Assembly (NCBI GenBank): GCA_031973215.1
Contig: DALYDK010000002.1
Location: 1-64,000, forward strand
Origin: DALYDK01 sp031973215
Lineage (GTDB): Bacteria; Patescibacteriota; Saccharimonadia; Saccharimonadales; CAIOMD01
Length of the DNA stretch: 64,000 nt
Reading direction: 5' to 3'
In this document: one piece after another, positions 60,996 through 64,000 of the stretch
Position numbering within the stretch: position 1 is the first letter of the stretch
Layout: each line of letters starts with the position of its first letter
Translations under genes and position numbers: made by a program
Notes under the pieces: generated by a model
Seen by the model: the letters and a program-made list of their open reading frames with translations, nothing else
Databases searched by the model: none
Told to the model about the DNA's origin: nothing

Positions 60996-62057
60996 TTAAA
61001 TGTGAGCTTCTTCTACTTCACTAAATTTTAGATCTGTTTTTTGATTTTGTAACAAGCTACCCGTGTCGGCAACTAGCTCTACTAATCTGTTACTGTATCC
61101 CCATTCATTATCGTACCAAGCCACTACCTTTAGCATATTTCCAGCAACGACACTGGTTAGCGCTAGGTCGACAATACATGAATGGCTATTACCAATAAAA
61201 TCACTACTAACTAGCTCTTCTTCTGTAACATCTAGGATGCCTTGGTAGTAAGGTTCTTTAACCGCTTTTTTAAACGCTTCGTTAACCTCTTCTTTGGTCA
61301 CATTGCGCTTAGTAATAACTACAAAGTCAGAAAGGGATACAACAGGAGTAGGAACTCTAACGCTTAAACCTCCAAATATTCCAGAAATTGCAGGCAAAGC
61401 TTGCCCTGCAGCTATACTTGCTCCGGTTGTAGTTGGCACAATATTCTCGGCAGCATTTCTGGCTTCTCGCAGGTCTTTAGCAGGAGCATCTTGAAGTCTT
61501 TGACTAGCAGTATAGCTATGAACTGTAGTCATCATTGCTTTTTCAATGCCAAAATTCTGATTTATAACATCCATAACAGGCGTAATACAGTTGGTTGTAC
61601 AGCTAGCATTGCTAATAATATCGCTGGCATTTTCTAGCTTATCTTCGTTAACGCCAATAACTATTGTTGTGGCGCCCTCGCCTTTAGCTGGAGCACTTAT
61701 AACTACTTTTTTAGCACCTGCTTGATCAATATGAGCCCGTGCTTTAGCTGGGTCTACAAAAAATCCTGTGCTTTCAATAACTACAGCTACACCTAAATCT
61801 GCCCAGGGCAAAAGTGCTGGATCTGTCTGTTTGTAAACAGGTATCTTTTTGTCATCAACAATAATATTTTGATCATCATAAGTTACAGCTCTATGATATG
61901 CGCCATAAGTACTGTCGTGCTTTAGTAGGTGAGCTAGTGTCTTAGTGTCTGTTAAATCGTTAATTGCAACTATTTCAAGATCACTTCTTTCAAATGCTAC
62001 TTTAAAAGCATTTCTACCAATGCGGCCGAAACCGTTAATAGCTACTTTAGTTTTCAA
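60996..62057 (-). CDS. gap: Glyceraldehyde-3-phosphate dehydrogenase
   Basis: Glycolytic NAD(P) enzyme. Seen: INGFGRIGRNAFK Rossmann, active-site SNASCTTNC (nucleophile Cys, ~155), later WYDNEWGYSNR. 353 residues. It starts with TTG at 62057, preceded by GGGGAGGG 3 nt before; there is no better ATG. A consensus TATAAT with extended TGC lies upstream. First gene of a gap-rpiB operon. Confidence 0.97.
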   Translation of the reverse strand: MKTKVAINGFGRIGRNAFKVAFERSDLEIVAINDLTDTKTLAHLLKHDSTYGAYHRAVTYDDQNIIVDDKKIPVYKQTDPALLPWADLGVAVVIESTGFFVDPAKARAHIDQAGAKKVVISAPAKGEGATTIVIGVNEDKLENASDIISNASCTTNCITPVMDVINQNFGIEKAMMTTVHSYTASQRLQDAPAKDLREARNAAENIVPTTTGASIAAGQALPAISGIFGGLSVRVPTPVVSLSDFVVITKRNVTKEEVNEAFKKAVKEPYYQGILDVTEEELVSSDFIGNSHSCIVDLALTSVVAGNMLKVVAWYDNEWGYSNRLVELVADTGSLLQNQKTDLKFSEVEEAHI

Positions 62058-62088
62058 TTTACCCTCCCCTGTTAATAAGCTTATGCTA

Positions 62089-62097
62089 ATTATAGCA
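62089..62097 (-). promoter_or_regulatory. gap promoter (extended -10)
   Basis: Minus strand TGCTATAAT, an extended -10 with consensus hexamer at 62089-62094, about 32 nt before the gap TTG; -35 weak. Confidence 0.6.
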
Positions 62098-62123
62098 AAG
62101 CCGCCTAAAATTTACTTATAATT

Positions 62124-62648
62124 TTACTTAAACCTTTGAACACACTCTTCAATTATATTAACTGCTTCTTCGGCGTCTCCCCAGCCTAATACTTTAGTAC
62201 TACCAGGCTTTTTCAGGTCTTTATAGTGCGTAAAGTGATGCTCAATTTGCTGTTTCCAACGCTCACCTAAATCATCTAGATTGTTAATTTTATCACCGGT
62301 GTTTCTATCATCGGCTGGAACGCAAACAATTTTATAATCCATTTCGCCATCATCTTCAAAATTTAAAATTCCAACCACTTTGGCTTGAAGCCAAATTCCT
62401 GTTGGCAACGGCTCGTCCGTTACCACCAAAGTATCTAATTCATCGCCATCTTCGTCTAGGGTCTTTGGAATAAAGCCGTAGTTTACCGGCTTTGCAAATA
62501 TCTGGGGCTCAACCCTATCAAGCATAAAGGCGGCTCGCTTTCTATCCCACTCAACCTTAAGACTTGAACCTTTTGGTATTTCAATTACTGTATTAATTTC
62601 TTTATTTTTATAATCACCTGGATCTAAGACAACATTAAAGTCAGCCAC
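62124..62648 (-). CDS. ppa: Inorganic pyrophosphatase (family I)
   Basis: Hydrolyses PPi to drive biosynthesis. Seen: IEIPKGSSLKVEWDRKR, YGFIPKTLDEDGDELDTLVV with the family metal motif DGDxLD, and the later IVCVPADDRN. 174 residues, single domain. Divergent from the GDPD gene. Confidence 0.95.
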   Translation of the reverse strand: MADFNVVLDPGDYKNKEINTVIEIPKGSSLKVEWDRKRAAFMLDRVEPQIFAKPVNYGFIPKTLDEDGDELDTLVVTDEPLPTGIWLQAKVVGILNFEDDGEMDYKIVCVPADDRNTGDKINNLDDLGERWKQQIEHHFTHYKDLKKPGSTKVLGWGDAEEAVNIIEECVQRFK

Positions 62649-62704
62649 TTATTACCTCTAAATAGTTTAGTTAATATATATTACTAGTATACAATAGAGC
62701 CGAA

Positions 62705-63322
62705 ATGAAAATAATATCTCATCGTGGTAAATATTCTAAAAAATCCCACGAAAATAGCATAAAGACTATACTGAGGACAGATAAATTATTGCCAAAATAC
62801 ATAGAAATTGATATCCAACAAAACTACCAAGGAGATCTTATACTCAGTCACGACCTAGTCGCAGACATGAACCATCAAGAACAAAAACAATTACCACGAC
62901 TTATCGATTTATTAAATAATACCCTGAAATCAACTCTTCTTATAGAAATAAAACAACCGGGTATCTCTAAAAAAATATTAGCTTTAATTAATAAAAAAGG
63001 CGCTAATTCTTTTACGACTTTTAGTCTAGAGGATGCCGTCTACATTAAAGATAATGCAAATTATGAAGTATTCATTATGCAGCGCGTCCATCCTTTTGGA
63101 CTTATGAAAAAATGCCTACACAATAAGCTTGACGGTGTAGGCGTTAATAAAAACTGGCTAGTACTTTTGCCCTTTATATACAGAAAATGCCAGTCAAATA
63201 ATAAAAAAATGTTTCTATACACAGTAAATAGTAAGCCGCTTGCAAGGTTTTTGACTGTTATTATGCCAAATATCTATATATGTACCGATAATACTAAAGA
63301 ATTTTCTGAATCACTGAGGTAG
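62705..63322 (+). CDS. Glycerophosphodiester phosphodiesterase (GDPD) family protein
   Basis: Hydrolyses glycerophosphodiesters from lipids. Seen: IISHRGKYSKKSHENS (catalytic HRG and HEN), EIDIQQNYQGDLILSHD (metal ExD and His), and the beta-strand ends TFSLEDAV and YTVN. 205 residues, shorter than the ~240 typical. No signal peptide, so probably cytosolic. Overlaps the FAS1 gene tail to tail by 12 nt. Confidence 0.85.
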   Translation: MKIISHRGKYSKKSHENSIKTILRTDKLLPKYIEIDIQQNYQGDLILSHDLVADMNHQEQKQLPRLIDLLNNTLKSTLLIEIKQPGISKKILALINKKGANSFTTFSLEDAVYIKDNANYEVFIMQRVHPFGLMKKCLHNKLDGVGVNKNWLVLLPFIYRKCQSNNKKMFLYTVNSKPLARFLTVIMPNIYICTDNTKEFSESLR

Positions 63323-63889
63323 CAATACGCCATCTATCTCATAGACGGCGCCATTTTTAGCGGGTATACCTGCCTTAGTAACCTGCCATTTGTCACCCTT
63401 CATATCTACAATGTATAGATTTTTGTCTTCACTTTTAACTACAATCTCCGACCCGTTCATGGTCTTAATTTTTAGGCCCTCGACCATTGCATCTGGTTCA
63501 ATTTTTCCGCTTGCAATGTGATAATTAACTACGTTTTTTGTTAATTCTGTGTCTGTTTGCTTAAATAAGTCTTTGACAGCTTGATCGCTATTTTTATAAC
63601 CATCGTTCGTAAAAGCAAAAACAGTGTATGGAGTTGTGCCTTCAAGGTCGGTATATAAACCAACTGCTTTAAGCTGTTTCTCGAAATCGTTAAGATCTTT
63701 TGACGAAGAAATTATAGAGGCGATACTTTCGGTAGGCTCCTTATTTTGGTCAGCAATATTTGTAGACGAAGTGGTTTGCTCCGGATTCATTGTAACTAAT
63801 TTGTATGCTCCAAAACCTATTGCAGAGATAATTAAAATAATAATAATTAGTAAAATAATTATTCTTTTTTTATGAGATTTTTCCACCAT
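63311..63889 (-). CDS. Membrane-anchored FAS1 (fasciclin) domain protein
   Basis: N-terminal membrane helix (residues 9-31), a Thr/Ser/Asn-rich linker, and one FAS1 domain (~residues 60-190: DLNDFEKQLKAVGLYTDLEG, TPYTVFAFTNDGY, ELTKNVVNYHIASGKIE, GAVYEIDGVLLPQ). FAS1 domains mediate adhesion outside cells; here a surface-contact role is inference. 192 residues. Confidence 0.88.
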   Translation of the reverse strand: MVEKSHKKRIIILLIIIILIISAIGFGAYKLVTMNPEQTTSSTNIADQNKEPTESIASIISSSKDLNDFEKQLKAVGLYTDLEGTTPYTVFAFTNDGYKNSDQAVKDLFKQTDTELTKNVVNYHIASGKIEPDAMVEGLKIKTMNGSEIVVKSEDKNLYIVDMKGDKWQVTKAGIPAKNGAVYEIDGVLLPQ

Positions 63890-63937
63890 TCACTTAAGCC
63901 TTTAATTATATTCTTAATGATAACTAAAAAGGGTCTT

Positions 63938-64000
63938 TTAGTCTAATTTTGTAGACTCAAGATATTCTCTTATTCGCAGAGCTGCAGTTGCACCCTCGCC
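63938..64000 (-). CDS. trxB: C-terminal end of probable thioredoxin-disulfide reductase (5' part outside window)
   Basis: Only the last 20 residues are visible: GEGATAALRIREYLESTKLD then TAA. GEGATAAxxIxxYL is a typical ending of TrxB-type flavin reductases. Too little for certainty; other FAD/NAD-linked reductases share this ending. Confidence 0.5.
   Translation of the reverse strand, partial: GEGATAALRIREYLESTKLD

Noticed and set aside
63918..63945. Terminator after the trxB tail
   Set aside because: ACTAAAA/TTTTAGT can pair but no T tract follows on the minus strand; left unannotated.
1..64000. Alternative genetic code (UGA as Gly)
   Set aside because: TGA is used as a stop at clear gene ends (for example at 10774 and 49422), and Gly is encoded by GGN throughout.
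1..64000. CRISPR arrays, insertion sequences, rRNA genes and prophage
   Set aside because: No spaced direct repeats, transposase motifs, rRNA signatures or phage structural genes were seen.

Overview
This is an AT-rich, gene-dense bacterial chromosome segment with short intergenic gaps and standard TGA/TAA/TAG stops. TGA ends real genes such as the YcaO-like gene at 10774, so the UGA-glycine code of Gracilibacteria and Absconditabacteria can be excluded. The gene set is a minimal central metabolism, GatCAB indirect tRNA amidation, a peptidoglycan-remodelling kit, a lone PilB-type ATPase and many short membrane-anchored hypothetical proteins. This best fits a small-genome Patescibacteria/CPR lineage, most likely Candidatus Saccharibacteria. 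That assignment is inferred from gene style and was not checked by a search.

Layout. 1-5495 (minus): rpoC (cut by the window edge) and rpoB, with an unsequenced gap in rpoB. 5732-6246: a small ORF with its terminator, and a candidate non-coding RNA with its own promoter and terminator. 6270-9557 (minus): clpP behind a perfect CIRCE operator, tig and hisS. 9616-10725 (plus): a membrane protein interrupted by an assembly gap. 10774-13975 (minus): the most unusual locus, made of an ABC-F ATPase, a GC-rich Gly/Cys-start protein with a consensus promoter and near-perfect Shine-Dalgarno, and a short YcaO-like enzyme. 14036-18534 (minus): recG, a Zn-phospholipase-like protein, rsmD, a degenerate PP2C-like protein and tRNA-Leu(UAG). 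18661-21433 (plus): class A penicillin-binding protein. 21449-28221 (minus): clpC (second CIRCE), an HExxH protein, a CNNM/CBS protein, radA and a PIN/TRAM protein. 28241-29470: nusA with an intrinsic-terminator hairpin in its leader. 29521-37445: aminopeptidase, YraN, diacylglycerol-kinase-like protein, RNase HII, L19, PilB, TrmH-type methyltransferase and a CAP protein. 37452-46349 (minus): dnaE, then gatC-gatA-(HEPN-like)-gatB-galU-two envelope proteins. 46398-49485: an SLT-like transglycosylase, uvrB and a second GC-rich single-gene cassette. 49494-52482: SLOG protein, orphan, PfkB kinase and orphan. 53121-57507 (minus): rpe-like, split transketolase, an EamA transporter and class II aldolase. 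57602-64000: L,D-transpeptidase, tyrS, gap-rpiB, ppa, GDPD, a FAS1 protein and the tail of a probable thioredoxin reductase.

Working together. The two CIRCE sites place clpP and clpC under one HrcA-type repressor, giving a ClpCP heat-shock module. GAPDH, aldolase, transketolase, Rpe-like, RpiB and a PfkB kinase outline lower glycolysis plus non-oxidative pentose interconversion. PBP, SLT protein and L,D-transpeptidase shape a peptidoglycan wall. Several genes have a -10 box 6-7 nt before the start codon, suggesting leaderless mRNAs.

No rRNA, CRISPR array, insertion sequence or prophage was seen. No gene-free stretch exceeds 300 bases; the longest, 5496-5789 and 6000-6269, are described. Two 100-base N runs (3063-3162 and 9997-10096) are scaffold joins, not real lengths.
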